In this document: positions 25,407-34,137 of the stretch, piece by piece
Layout of the letters: each line of letters opens with the position of its first letter
How positions within the stretch are numbered: position 1 is the first letter of the stretch
NCBI GenBank assembly: GCA_038744685.1
Contig: JBCDMB010000001.1
Coordinates: 1 to 64,000, forward strand
Reading direction: 5' to 3'
DNA length: 64,000 nt
DNA from: Verrucomicrobiota bacterium
GTDB lineage: Bacteria > Verrucomicrobiota > Verrucomicrobiia > Opitutales > Puniceicoccaceae
The notes under the pieces: generated by a model
Database searches by the model: none
Seen by the model: the letters and a program-made list of their open reading frames with translations, nothing else
What the model was told of the DNA's origin: nothing
Translations under genes and position numbers: made by a program

Positions 25407-28154
25407 TTATTCTGTAGCTCCTCGTTGTTGGCTTGATGGCGGCGTCTGGGCCAGCGAAGCGAACCTTGCGAAACTGGCCGCAAGGTTTTGAAGGCTGTCT
25501 TCGTCTTGAAGTGTCAATTGCAGTGTTGGACGGCCAGATTCGTCTCGGGTGACACATTGACTGAGCCCTTCCGCAAATTGTTTCTGCAATGCATTTTGTG
25601 CTTCGATGGCTTCTTTACTTGTAGGCCTAGGCTGCAGCTTTTCGAGAAATGCGAAGGTGGCGCTGAGCATTTGTCCTCCGCTAGCGGCGAGTTCGCTACG
25701 TCGAGTCTGAAGGGCTGCTTCCGTTTCGCGTTGTTGGCTTTCATCAACATTTGCGTGTGGCTCAGATCCGAGGAGCACTTCGAGTCGTCGCTTGAGTTCT
25801 TCGATACCGCTTTCCATGTCGACTCGATCAATCTCTGAATTGATATCGATTGCTGCGCTGGCGAGTTCTTTTTTAGCCGAAATCGTATCGAGTAAGCGTT
25901 CCTCAAGGGTGTCTTCCGTGACGAGCACGTAGACGTGGACGGGGCGTTTTTGGCCCATGCGGTGCGCACGGGCAATGCGTTGCTCAAGGATAGCGGGGTT
26001 CCAGGGAAGATCGACGTTGATGACGGTGTCAGCTGCTTGGAGATTCAGACCCGTCGAGCCTGCATTCGTCATGATAATGAAGCGGCAGTCGCTATCTCCT
26101 TGGAAGGTTTTAACGAGCTGCTGCCGCTTCTTCTGAGGCACTTTTCCGTCGAGCCGGACATAGCCTGCTTGAGCTTCGACGAGTTGCTCTTCGATGAGAT
26201 CGAGCATCTGCGTCCACTCGGAGAAAACGACGACTTTACGCTCGGGCTCTGCGGTCAACTGTTCGATCAGCTCTTTGAGTTTCTCGAGCTTTGATGAGTG
26301 GCCAGGGCGTTGCTTGTCTACGAGTGTGGTGCTGTCCGCTGCCATGCGGCACATGAGCAGTGCCTTTTGCAGGCGGATGAAATCCATCTCAGTGAGATAG
26401 TTTTTCCGGGTGATGGCTGCCACGGTTTGCGCATGGACGGCATGAAGTTCCGCTTGCTCCTCTTTTGCGGGGATACGCACGATTTGGGTGGTGCGAGGGG
26501 GAAGCTCGCCTAGGACTTCGGCGCGTGTGCGACGGAGAAGAATCGGGGCGATGCGCTTACGCAGCTGATCCAGATTTTCGATGGCGGTAACGCGGCCGTC
26601 TTCGTTGACTGATCGATGCTGATTGAAAAAGCGATAGGCTGGGCCGAGGCGCTGGTCGTCGATAAATTCAACGACTGAGTAGAGCTCATCGATGCGGTTT
26701 TCCATTGGTGTGCCGCTGAGCACGAGCGCAAAGGTGGAGCGCAGTGCTTTGATAATTCGGCTGGTTTTTGCCTCCCAGTTTTTGATGCGTTGGCCTTCGT
26801 CGAGTATGATGAGGTCCCATTTGCAGGACTCGACGCTTAGAATGTCGCGCATGATTTGCTCGTAGTTGCAAATCGTGAAAAAGGCTTCGCTCGCGTATTG
26901 CTGAGGTCGTTCGGCTGCGGAGCCCAGAATCTGGCGTGCGCTCAGATCAGAAAAGCGTCCGATCTCGGTCAGCCACTGTGATTTGAGCGAGGCTGGGCAA
27001 ATGATGAGGACTTTCTTGATATTGGCCTCTGCTTTGAGGTAAGCGGCTGTGCCAATACCCTGAATGGTTTTACCGAGACCCATGTCATCGGCAAGGATGG
27101 CGCGGCAAGCTCCGGCGGCAAAGGCGATACCGTCCAACTGATAGGGGAGTAGTTCGGTTTTTAGAAGGGATTTTCGAAGAGGGTGCTCTTCAGGGTTTTC
27201 GCGGATGATGGCGGCCTTTGTTTCGAGATGGTCGCGCAGTAAGATCGCCTGAATCCACTCTTCCGCATCAGGGTAGATGCGTACTTCATGTCCGTCGGCT
27301 TCAATTTGGCGAATTAGTTCAATCAGACGGCGAACGGCTTCGGGTGCTGCCGGATTGGGAAGTGAGGCGTATGCTTTGAGCCGAGTCCGTGTTTTGGTGA
27401 ATAGCTTTGGTTTTTCAGGACGGAGTAGGCGAGGGGTGATGGTTTCTCCGTAGTCGAGAGCCACGGCAAACTCATGCTGAACATAGGGTTCAGCAAGTTG
27501 TTCGGCAGAAAATTTTCGACGGACGTAGGCCTTTAGCTTGATGAGGTGTTTACAGGTGCCGAGCTGGTTCGTCTTGAAATCGCGGCAACTGCAATAGGCA
27601 TCGCCGGGCTCAAAGCTGCGAAGCGCGGCGCGGTAGGTTTTGCCGGATTGGTAATTGTAGATGGTGTAGTCAGTCCACGGGGTGCTCGGGTCTTGACTGG
27701 TGATTTTCATCCGCTCCTCTCTCGCTCGCTTTTCACGCTGGACGAGGGCATAGGCCCTGAGCGCTTTTGGATCGAGTGTTTCAAATGCGGGTTCTTCACC
27801 CGGAGGAATGGAGAGGCCAAGTTCGAGTTTGTTTTCCAAGATTAGGCCGATTACAGCACCTTTGAGTTCGCTCTCCTGTTCGCAATGAGTGCAGGTGATT
27901 TGGAGCCGGTTACGTTTGTGCTCCGAGAGGTCGAGCGTGACGACCGCAGTTCGTGTTCCGCCGATTGCTTCTGGAAAGCGTATCTGTATGCGTTTGCGCC
28001 CCAGTTTCACCTGTTGTGAGATATTGATCTCGTATTGACGCCCTTCGCTAAGCAGGCGCTTCGCATCTTGGCCGAGTAATTTTTCGGCGCGCTTCAGATT
28101 GAGGCGAGAAAGATGATCGTGAAGTGTGAGTTTCTTTGAGGGCTTTGTTGGCAT
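25407..28154 (-). CDS. SNF2-family ATPase with SWIM zinc finger
   Basis: A 915-residue DNA translocase. An N-terminal region has a CTHC pair and then a SWIM zinc finger CSCRDFKTNQLGTCKHL near residues 187-205. The SNF2 motor follows: DDMGLGKTIQG (Walker A, near 358), ILDEGQRIKNWEAK (motif II), LSGTPMENR (motif III), then helicase C with GSTGLNLQAADTVINVDLPWNP and RAHRMGQKRPVHVYVL near 700-740. Such SWIM-SNF2 proteins act in chromatin-like remodelling or stalled RNA polymerase/repair, and some belong to defence islands. The start is set at the ATG at 28154 (MPTKPSKKL). It sits convergent to hipBA and divergent from hipBST. Confidence 0.9.
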   Translation of the reverse strand: MPTKPSKKLTLHDHLSRLNLKRAEKLLGQDAKRLLSEGRQYEINISQQVKLGRKRIQIRFPEAIGGTRTAVVTLDLSEHKRNRLQITCTHCEQESELKGAVIGLILENKLELGLSIPPGEEPAFETLDPKALRAYALVQREKRAREERMKITSQDPSTPWTDYTIYNYQSGKTYRAALRSFEPGDAYCSCRDFKTNQLGTCKHLIKLKAYVRRKFSAEQLAEPYVQHEFAVALDYGETITPRLLRPEKPKLFTKTRTRLKAYASLPNPAAPEAVRRLIELIRQIEADGHEVRIYPDAEEWIQAILLRDHLETKAAIIRENPEEHPLRKSLLKTELLPYQLDGIAFAAGACRAILADDMGLGKTIQGIGTAAYLKAEANIKKVLIICPASLKSQWLTEIGRFSDLSARQILGSAAERPQQYASEAFFTICNYEQIMRDILSVESCKWDLIILDEGQRIKNWEAKTSRIIKALRSTFALVLSGTPMENRIDELYSVVEFIDDQRLGPAYRFFNQHRSVNEDGRVTAIENLDQLRKRIAPILLRRTRAEVLGELPPRTTQIVRIPAKEEQAELHAVHAQTVAAITRKNYLTEMDFIRLQKALLMCRMAADSTTLVDKQRPGHSSKLEKLKELIEQLTAEPERKVVVFSEWTQMLDLIEEQLVEAQAGYVRLDGKVPQKKRQQLVKTFQGDSDCRFIIMTNAGSTGLNLQAADTVINVDLPWNPAILEQRIARAHRMGQKRPVHVYVLVTEDTLEERLLDTISAKKELASAAIDINSEIDRVDMESGIEELKRRLEVLLGSEPHANVDESQQRETEAALQTRRSELAASGGQMLSATFAFLEKLQPRPTSKEAIEAQNALQKQFAEGLSQCVTRDESGRPTLQLTLQDEDSLQNLAASFARFASLAQTPPSSQQRGATE

Positions 28155-28588
28155 ATTGCTTCGAAGTATTTTCCCTGATCTACCGACGACAATAGCAAAG
28201 CGATACTTCAAGGATTTAGGGACTTCGATCTCCTGGTTTATATACGTAAAGCTCTTCTTATGAGAGGCTTGTGTTGTTTTAGGCTGGTGTTTGAGCTTTG
28301 CCTGTTGGGGAAGTAGGAATCATATTTGAGTCCTGAGGTTCGACCAACCTTCAATAATGCCTCTCTGGTAGTGTAAACAGATACCCTCTCGGATTTGCCA
28401 TTGAGGTAGGTTATCCCATTTCGATTAATTTTGCCTGATATAGCAGGCGAAACTGGCTGGATATTAGGAAAAATAGCCTCGATTCCTAATTTATCTAGAA
28501 ATATGCATGTAATAACATGCAATATACTTGATAAATTTAGATCTTCTTAGATTCTGATACGGAGTTAACCCAGTAAGCCTGAAATACC
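28155..28588. other. A+T-rich intergenic region between SNF2 and hipBST
   Basis: A 434-base spacer that must hold both divergent promoters. A 94-codon open frame on the minus strand (28238-28522) is visible but resembles no family I know and has no clear start signal; I do not call it. The region contains the palindrome at 28504-28521. Confidence 0.5.
28504..28528 (+). promoter_or_regulatory. Palindrome and candidate -10, likely hipBST operator/promoter
   Basis: TGCATGT-AATA-ACATGCA (28504-28521) is a perfect 7-4-7 inverted repeat. It is followed directly by TATACT at 28523-28528, a good -10. The palindrome would lie between -35 and -10, where an XRE repressor would block RNA polymerase. The HTH gene starts 60 bases further on. 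Function is inferred. Confidence 0.45.
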
Positions 28589-28828
28589 ATGCGCGCTTCA
28601 GATATAGGATCGCTGATCGTTTTCCATAGAAAGAAAGCCGGTCTGACGCAAATTGAGCTCGCCAAGTTGGCTGGAGTGAGTCGCTTCGTGGTGCAGGATA
28701 TTGAGGCTGGAACAGGTAGGACTACTTGGAGAAACTTGGAGTCTGTGCTTAGTTCCCTTAATCTTGAACTGGAGCCGAACGGGCCACTTGTTGAGGAATG
28801 GAAATCTCGGAGAAGGGCTTCTGAATGA
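28589..28828 (+). CDS. hipB: XRE-family HTH protein, HipB of a HipBST-type module
   Basis: A 79-residue protein that is almost all helix-turn-helix (residues 8-60: SLIVFHRKKAGLTQIELAKL, then GVSRFVVQDIEAGTGRTTW), followed by LNLELEPNGP, typical of HipB C-termini. It is the first gene of three that overlap in sequence (stop overlaps hipS by 4 bases). In E. coli O127 HipBST, HipB augments neutralisation and regulates the operon. Confidence 0.88.
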   Translation: MRASDIGSLIVFHRKKAGLTQIELAKLAGVSRFVVQDIEAGTGRTTWRNLESVLSSLNLELEPNGPLVEEWKSRRRASE

Positions 28829-29190
28829 GTGCGGATGAAAGGTCTATCGGGCGCCGTGCTGAGGTCTACCAACAGGGGCAACTCGCTGGGTATTTGGAAG
28901 AGGAGGGTGATGATTCGTGGCGGTTTTCTTATCTGCCGAACTACGTTGGATTGGCTGTTTCCTTGACGATGCCTAAGCAGACACAGCCTTATCTATTCAA
29001 AACCTTCCCACCGTTGTTTGATGGCCTCTTGCCGGAAGGCCTTCAACTGGAAGCTTTGCTGCGCATCCACAAGCTCGATCGTTACGACCTTTTTGGCCAA
29101 TTGATGATTGTTGGCGAGGATCTGGTTGGCTCCCTTTCGGTCCGTCCAGCTAAAGAGTCGTCTGAAGAGGAGGCTGGCCATCATGACTAG
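28825..29190 (+). CDS. hipS: HipS-like protein (HipA N-subdomain-1 as a separate gene)
   Basis: A 121-residue protein matching only the N-terminal domain of HipA: RAEVYQQGQLAGYLEEEG, then FSYLPNY, LSLTMPKQTQPYLF-like beta strands and the FDGLLPEGLQLEAL...LDRYDLFGQLMIVGEDLVGSLSV segment. It ends where the kinase core would begin. In the described HipBST system this piece is the antitoxin that binds the kinase HipT. It overlaps hipB by 4 bases and hipT by 8, so the three are co-translated. Because hipS and hipT are in different frames with proper starts and stops, this is a real split rather than a frameshifted hipA. Confidence 0.85.
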   Translation: MSADERSIGRRAEVYQQGQLAGYLEEEGDDSWRFSYLPNYVGLAVSLTMPKQTQPYLFKTFPPLFDGLLPEGLQLEALLRIHKLDRYDLFGQLMIVGEDLVGSLSVRPAKESSEEEAGHHD

Positions 29191-30118
29191 TTGTCCGATC
29201 ACTTTGGAGCCCGCACCCAAAGGGAAGCTGTATTCGGAAGCGGGTCTGAAGATGATGCATCCTCGGTTGGCGGGTCTGCACGCATTGGAATATTCTGCAG
29301 AAGAGCAGATCAAGCAGGCTCGTATGCGTGCGGACAAGATGTCGATACAAGGAGTTCAGCCGAAACTTTCAGCGGTTCTGCGAATTAGTAAGCAATCGAT
29401 CGAATTGGTTGATAGCGCAGGGAAGTTTATTCTCAAACCCAACCCACCGACTTTTGAGGAAGTTCCCGCCAACGAAGCACTCACAATGAGGATGGCTGCC
29501 ACAGCAGGTATCGATGTTCCTGCTCACGGTCTTCTTCGGGCGGTAGACGATAGTTGGGTCTATTTTGTGAAGCGCTATGACCGGGTAGGACGCTCGGAGA
29601 GGGTGCATGTTGAAGACTTCGCCCAACTGATTGGTGCGAATCGAGATACAAAGTATGATAGTTCATTGGAAAGGGTCGCTGAGCTGGTCGAAAGATTCTG
29701 TACATTCCCGGCGCTCGAGAAGCCCAAGTTGGCTAAGCGCTTACTCTTCTGTTTCCTTACGGGAAACGAGGACATGCATTTGAAGAATTTTTCGCTGTGG
29801 CATCGCGGTGGAGTCGTGTCGCTGGCACCAGGCTATGATTTTTTAAATTCCACTTTGGTCTTGGGTGGAGCCAAAGAGGAGAGTGCTTTGCCTATTAGCG
29901 GCAAAAAGAAGCATCTGACGCGGAAGCTGTGGCTGAGTTATTTTTGCAACGAGAGGTTGGGTCTCAGCGAAAACCAAATTGAGACCATTCTGAACGGATT
30001 GAGTGCAGCACTTCCCAAGTGGAGAGAGTTGCTCGGTAGTAGCTATCTTTCAGAAGGGGCCAAAGAAGGCTACAGAGAGATTCTGGAGCAAAGGGTTGAT
30101 CGCTTGAAACTAAGTTAG
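29183..30118 (+). CDS. hipT: HipT-like kinase toxin (HipA kinase core)
   Basis: A 311-residue kinase lacking the HipA N-subdomain-1. The Gly-rich loop is MSIQGVQPKLS with SIQ at residues 54-56, the site of regulatory autophosphorylation in HipT (Ser-Ile-Ser in E. coli O127). The ATP lysine is in FILKPNPP, the catalytic loop is TGNEDMHLKNF near 192-202, and the metal-binding APGYDFLNS near 214-222. E. coli HipT phosphorylates tryptophanyl-tRNA synthetase; the target here is unknown. The ATG at 29183 lies inside the end of hipS. An upstream in-frame start at 29108 would duplicate hipS sequence in another frame and is unlikely. Confidence 0.87.
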   Translation: MTSCPITLEPAPKGKLYSEAGLKMMHPRLAGLHALEYSAEEQIKQARMRADKMSIQGVQPKLSAVLRISKQSIELVDSAGKFILKPNPPTFEEVPANEALTMRMAATAGIDVPAHGLLRAVDDSWVYFVKRYDRVGRSERVHVEDFAQLIGANRDTKYDSSLERVAELVERFCTFPALEKPKLAKRLLFCFLTGNEDMHLKNFSLWHRGGVVSLAPGYDFLNSTLVLGGAKEESALPISGKKKHLTRKLWLSYFCNERLGLSENQIETILNGLSAALPKWRELLGSSYLSEGAKEGYREILEQRVDRLKLS

Positions 30119-30268
30119 ATTCGAGGGTTCACTTTACCTTTATTACGGATTGGTTCGCGCATTTTGAAAAGGTATATCGGTGCTCATCCCTGCCTTGCGA
30201 TTTTCTCTCGGTATTAATCCTGTTCATTTCGGAATCATCATGATTGGGGCCTTGCTACTGATCACCTT
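30119..30268. other. Intergenic stretch after hipBST
   Basis: 150 bases with no supportable gene, between the hipT stop and the transposase remnant. It probably contains the truncated left end of the insertion sequence, but I cannot define a terminal repeat. Confidence 0.3.
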
Positions 30269-30688
30269 TTGGGCTCCATTAAGTATGGCTCTGCCAAATT
30301 TATTGAAGTAGGCGGTTTTGATCAGGGCGCACTTTTGCTTCGCGAGCTGGAGTTACGCACCGGAACGATCCGGGCACTGGCTGGTTGCTTCCGCGACGAA
30401 CGCGATCCAGATCTGATCGAACACAGCGTAGAGGAGTTGCTGCGCCAGCGCAGCGGAGCCTTGGCGATCAGATACGAAGATTTGAACTACCACGACAGCC
30501 TGCGCCACGATCCGCCTGAAGCTCTTCAAAATCGCCGCCATAGTGAAACCAGCCTCCGGCTATCCGTTTCGAGTCGCCTCAGGGGTGCCCCGATCAGGAT
30601 GATTTCGCACGGGTCTGGAAAAATCTTCAGGCTTGGCCTTAGTAGCAAGACCGAGGCCCTACGACCTCCTACAAATCCACCTCTCTAA
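30269..30688 (+). pseudogene. IS1380-family transposase remnant
   Basis: Residues encoded by about 30305-30515 read GGFDQGALLLRELELRTGTI, then RDERDPDLIEHSVEELLRQR and YEDLNYHDSLRHDPP, the conserved N-terminal region of IS1380-type transposases. After the DPP the homology stops. In the next frame, KLFKIAAIVKPASGYPFRVAS resembles the family C-terminus, so most of the catalytic centre seems to be deleted and the ends joined out of frame. No terminal inverted repeat could be paired. From 30689 to 30868 I see nothing else. Confidence 0.7.
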
Positions 30689-30868
30689 AATACATCCACC
30701 CTGCTTTGCCTTGCCCATCCATCAGGGAAAACTTATTTTCGAGGTCAAAGTCAGCCGAAATCAGGTCCGAATATTCACAAATCAACACCCTCTTCATTCC
30801 CCGAGGATCATGGCCGACCTTCCTTAGTGAGAATCAGCAAATACTACACCCCTTGTGAACAATGAGGG

Positions 30869-31897
30869 CTAAGCGAAACTACGGGCCAGTAGAGCTGCTC
30901 CGATGGCCTGCGAGAGTTCGCCTAATCGTGCTTCGTGAAAATGGAGTTGTTCAACAGAACTCCAGCTTACCTCTTCAGCGGTCTTCCGAATTGTATCTAT
31001 ATATTGAATACGAAACCGTGGTGTCGTCGACTCTGGATCCATCAGCCCACCGCCGATGATGATGTGAGTGGGGTCGTAGGCCATTGCACCCGTTGCTACT
31101 GCATAACCCATTGCACGCGCCTGAATGTTGAAGACGTCAAGAGCGAGCGCATCGCCTTGTTGGGCAAGTCCACGCAGCTGCAGTGATTCCTTTTTGGTGA
31201 TCGTATCCAGCGATGCAAAAGGGTGGTCGGGATGATCCGGCAGGCAGGCCTGAATCAGATGCGGAAGCCCGGCAATCGCGGTGTAGACTTCAAAGCAGCC
31301 CCATGTGCGGCCACAGCCGCAGGGAAACGCGGGGAGGCCGAGTGCAGCATGAGGGGCGGGCATGTGCGCTAGAATCGCTGCGGCGTTGTTATCGCCTTCG
31401 AGGAGCCTGCCATCTGCATGGACGAAGGCGCAGCCGAGACCCGAACCGGGCGCAAGCATGAGCACCGAACCGGGCGTTTCTGCCTGAATTGGGCGCGCCT
31501 CACCGAGGCCGGCGAGCTGCCCGTCGTTGGCCGTGGTGACGGGGATGGCGCGACCTGCATTCGCTTGAATCGCGGCTGTCAAATCATCGAGAAAGCGCCA
31601 GCCCTCAAGTGAGTGAGGTAGGTTGGCCTGTTTCCCAAGGACTCCGTAGCTGAGATAAGGCCCCGGGATGGCAAGACCTACACCCGCTACCCGAGACCAG
31701 TCGAGAGACTGCTCTTTGATAAAGCCTTCTGCATTGGCAACCCAACCCTCGATGATCGCCCCGGCACCTTCTTCGCCACGTGTAGGCCGTTGCCTTAGCT
31801 CCCGGGTGATCGGGGTGTCGTCGGTATCAATGGCTCCGACCTTTGTGGTGGTCGCACCACAGTCGATGCCGAGGTAGATGGAAGGGGAGTCGCTCAT
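30869..31897 (-). CDS. ROK-family sugar kinase
   Basis: A 342-residue kinase of the ROK group, which phosphorylate glucose, fructose, mannose, N-acetylmannosamine or similar sugars. Visible are the phosphate loop YLGIDCGATTTKVGAID, the GLAIPGPY segment, the nucleotide/sugar site TANDGQLAGLGEA, LAPGSGLGCAF, and the zinc-type motif CGCGRTWGCFE, which has one residue more than the usual CxCGxxGCxE. IIIGGGLMDPE lies near the C-terminus. The start at 31897 overlaps the upstream isomerase gene as ATGA; the longer frame to 32338 is out-of-frame sequence within that gene. It is the last gene of a four-gene operon. Confidence 0.85.
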   Translation of the reverse strand: MSDSPSIYLGIDCGATTTKVGAIDTDDTPITRELRQRPTRGEEGAGAIIEGWVANAEGFIKEQSLDWSRVAGVGLAIPGPYLSYGVLGKQANLPHSLEGWRFLDDLTAAIQANAGRAIPVTTANDGQLAGLGEARPIQAETPGSVLMLAPGSGLGCAFVHADGRLLEGDNNAAAILAHMPAPHAALGLPAFPCGCGRTWGCFEVYTAIAGLPHLIQACLPDHPDHPFASLDTITKKESLQLRGLAQQGDALALDVFNIQARAMGYAVATGAMAYDPTHIIIGGGLMDPESTTPRFRIQYIDTIRKTAEEVSWSSVEQLHFHEARLGELSQAIGAALLARSFA

Positions 31898-33693
31898 GCG
31901 CGGATACGGATGAAGGCCTTCAGCGTGGCGCATTCCTTGCCCTCGCTTTTGCCGTAGGGCCGAATGGTATAGGCACCCACAGCGGCGGGGACAATAAAAG
32001 TTTCGGCGTAGTGAACGATAAAGGGCTCGAAGGCACCCGTCGGGCTTTCGACAATCGCTTCGATGCCTTCGACGAGGTTGAGCACGTTGACGCTGTGGCC
32101 CCCGGAATCGTGTTCGACACTCTTGGTGAACCAGTGGCGGCGCGTTTCGATAAACTCGCTTTCGTAGAGGCCGGTGTGTTCCTCGCGCCAGCCGTCGCCC
32201 TCGGCTACGAGGATCTTGCGGTTGACCAGATGTTTGGCGGCCCAGGTCTTGTTGCGCTCCCACTTGATGTTGACTGTGCCGCGCTCGAGGTTGATCGGGC
32301 GGGGCAGTCCGTTGAGGTCGACACGGTCCCAATCCCACATCTTGAAGGTAAAGATGTAGGGCGTGTGGCTAATCTCCAGGACCATGCTTTCGGAGCCGGA
32401 GCAGTGGCAGGTGCCCGCAGGGATGAGGAAGTGGTCGTGCTTCTTCGCGGGGAAACGCGCTACGTGTTCTTTATCAGGGAAGGGCTTGCTGGGGTCTTCG
32501 GATGCGGTCTTGAGGTCGGCGAGCATCGCTTCGGGGTCGACATCGTCGGCGAGGCCAAGATAGACCTCGGCGTTTTCTCCGGCATCAAGGATGTAGTAGC
32601 TTTCGTCCTGCGTGTAGCGCAGGCCGAAGTGCTCGTAAGCGTAGTCCACTGTGGGGTGCACCTGAAGACTTAGGTTCTGACCCTCCATCGTGTCGAGGAA
32701 GTCGAAGCGAATCGGGAAATCGGCGCCGAACATCCCATGGACGGGCTCTCCGAGTAGTGCATCGGGATGACGGAATACGAGATTGATTGATGGGATCTCC
32801 ACGCGCGTTTCACCAAAACCGAGGAGGAGACTGTTTTCTTCCGGCACGCAGTCGAAGCACCATGCGTAGTTCGGCTTGTCCTTCGGGAGCTGGCAGATCT
32901 CGCGCATCCACTGACCACCCCAAACGCCAGGGTCGAAAAAAGGAACTACACGGAACGGTTGCTTGGTGGCCTGTTCAAGGCCAGCGCGGAAGGCGTCACC
33001 CGTAATGAGCTTTGGTTCGCCCTCGGCACAGGTGTCAAGCAGGTAGTCCCACTGATCGAAAGTCGCGCGCTTGAGTTTGTCGCAGGCGCGCCAGTCGATG
33101 AAGAAGCTGCGCTTGTATTGTAGAGAAGCCTTGAGTTCTTTGTTGTCGACGCCGAGATTGCTGATTTTATTGTCGCGTTGACGGACTTGCGCCTCCCAGC
33201 GAGCCATGTCTGCGTAGACGACAAGATCGGGTGCTTCGCAACAGAGCAGCGCGGCAGGGCCGTAGATGACAGTCATTCCTGTATTCGACCTTTGAATACC
33301 TTTTTGAATTTTCTCAACTTTGCCCGCATCAAGGTAGTCCTTCAGGCTCAGGCGTGTGATGCGACCGAAAATAGGATCGTCACCGCCGAGTTCGGGTGCG
33401 AGCAAGTCGTCGATCTCCTCCGGTGCCTTAAAGGAGTCCTTTTCAGTGCCGATCCAGATGTCTGCTTGCAACGCTGCTTGCAGAGCGGGAACGACCTCTT
33501 CTTCGATAATGCCGGAGTAGCACTCGATCGCGACGACGACCTTGTTCTTACCCAGAGCGTCGATGGAGCGTTTCAGCTCCGTGCCAATGCTGGACCAATC
33601 TGTCCAGCACTGTCTCTCGTATCCTTTGACAGGAATGTAGGGCTTGAGGTCATAGTTGGCCTCACCCATGCCGAGTTTTTGTAAGTAGCTCAT
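31894..33693 (-). CDS. ManA-type (class I) mannose-6-phosphate isomerase with extra N-terminal domain
   Basis: A 599-residue protein. The C-terminal part (from about residue 250) has the type I phosphomannose isomerase elements: VPFFDPGVWGGQWM, SLQVHPTVDYAYEHFG (metal-binding QxHP), DESYYIL, and FLIPAGTCHCSG near residue 425. The N-terminal 230 residues are additional and hold VVVAIECYSGIIEEEVVPAL and VVYADMARWEAQVR. They resemble nucleoside-kinase-like domains without a clear P-loop; I do not assign an activity. Its stop overlaps the ROK kinase start. Three bases separate its start from the upstream cupin gene, so the operon is tightly coupled. Confidence 0.8.
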   Translation of the reverse strand: MSYLQKLGMGEANYDLKPYIPVKGYERQCWTDWSSIGTELKRSIDALGKNKVVVAIECYSGIIEEEVVPALQAALQADIWIGTEKDSFKAPEEIDDLLAPELGGDDPIFGRITRLSLKDYLDAGKVEKIQKGIQRSNTGMTVIYGPAALLCCEAPDLVVYADMARWEAQVRQRDNKISNLGVDNKELKASLQYKRSFFIDWRACDKLKRATFDQWDYLLDTCAEGEPKLITGDAFRAGLEQATKQPFRVVPFFDPGVWGGQWMREICQLPKDKPNYAWCFDCVPEENSLLLGFGETRVEIPSINLVFRHPDALLGEPVHGMFGADFPIRFDFLDTMEGQNLSLQVHPTVDYAYEHFGLRYTQDESYYILDAGENAEVYLGLADDVDPEAMLADLKTASEDPSKPFPDKEHVARFPAKKHDHFLIPAGTCHCSGSESMVLEISHTPYIFTFKMWDWDRVDLNGLPRPINLERGTVNIKWERNKTWAAKHLVNRKILVAEGDGWREEHTGLYESEFIETRRHWFTKSVEHDSGGHSVNVLNLVEGIEAIVESPTGAFEPFIVHYAETFIVPAAVGAYTIRPYGKSEGKECATLKAFIRIRA

Positions 33694-33696
33694 GGC

Positions 33697-34089
33697 TCAT
33701 TCTCCTTTATCGGGGCGGGCAAAATCGTCTTCATAGCGCTCGATATCGGATTGCTGCCAGTTCCCGAATGCGACTTCGAGCACACGGCATGGCGTGTCGC
33801 CGACGCAGGAGAGTCTGTGCTTTTCGTTAGCGGGAATCCAAATCTCTTCCCATGGTTGGCACTCGCGGATTTTATCGCCCACCTGCACTTGTGCGCCGGC
33901 ATCCATCACGATCCAAAGCTCAGCTCGACCGGTGTGACTTTGAAGCGATAGACGCATACCTGGTTTTACCTCCATGAGGCTAACGGTGCAGTCTTCATTA
34001 AAGGCGTATTGTTTGAATTGCCCCCAAGGGCGGACGACGTGATCCGGCTCGGGCTTCTCGGCGGGGAAGGGTTTGGTGACGTAGTTCAT
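33697..34089 (-). CDS. Cupin-type phosphomannose isomerase (type II C-terminal domain)
   Basis: A 130-residue single cupin like the isomerase domain of bifunctional ManC/AlgA. VVRPWGQFKQY opens it. Metal ligands are likely in MRLSLQSHTGRAELWIV (Gln, His, Glu), and the second cupin motif is WIPANEKHRLSCVG. There is no GDP-mannose pyrophosphorylase domain. It probably interconverts mannose 6-phosphate and fructose 6-phosphate, or acts on a related sugar phosphate. It is second in the operon. Confidence 0.8.
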   Translation of the reverse strand: MNYVTKPFPAEKPEPDHVVRPWGQFKQYAFNEDCTVSLMEVKPGMRLSLQSHTGRAELWIVMDAGAQVQVGDKIRECQPWEEIWIPANEKHRLSCVGDTPCRVLEVAFGNWQQSDIERYEDDFARPDKGE

Positions 34090-34137
34090 GAAATGTGGAA
34101 GGTTGAAGGTGGGAAAGTCTGACGGTCTCGTGGGAAG

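Noticed and set aside
28238-28522. 94-codon minus-strand frame between SNF2 and hipBST
   Set aside because: No recognisable family, A+T-rich promoter-type DNA, and it would overlap the likely hipBST promoter.
29108-29182. Longer start for hipT
   Set aside because: These codons are hipS read in another frame; the ATG at 29183 fits the overlap and the family start.
28825-30118. hipS and hipT as one frameshifted hipA
   Set aside because: Both have proper starts and stops with an 8-base overlap, and the split falls exactly at the known HipS/HipT boundary.
31898-32338. N-terminal extension of the ROK kinase
   Set aside because: It is out-of-frame reading of the isomerase gene; Arg/Pro/His-rich and not conserved-looking.
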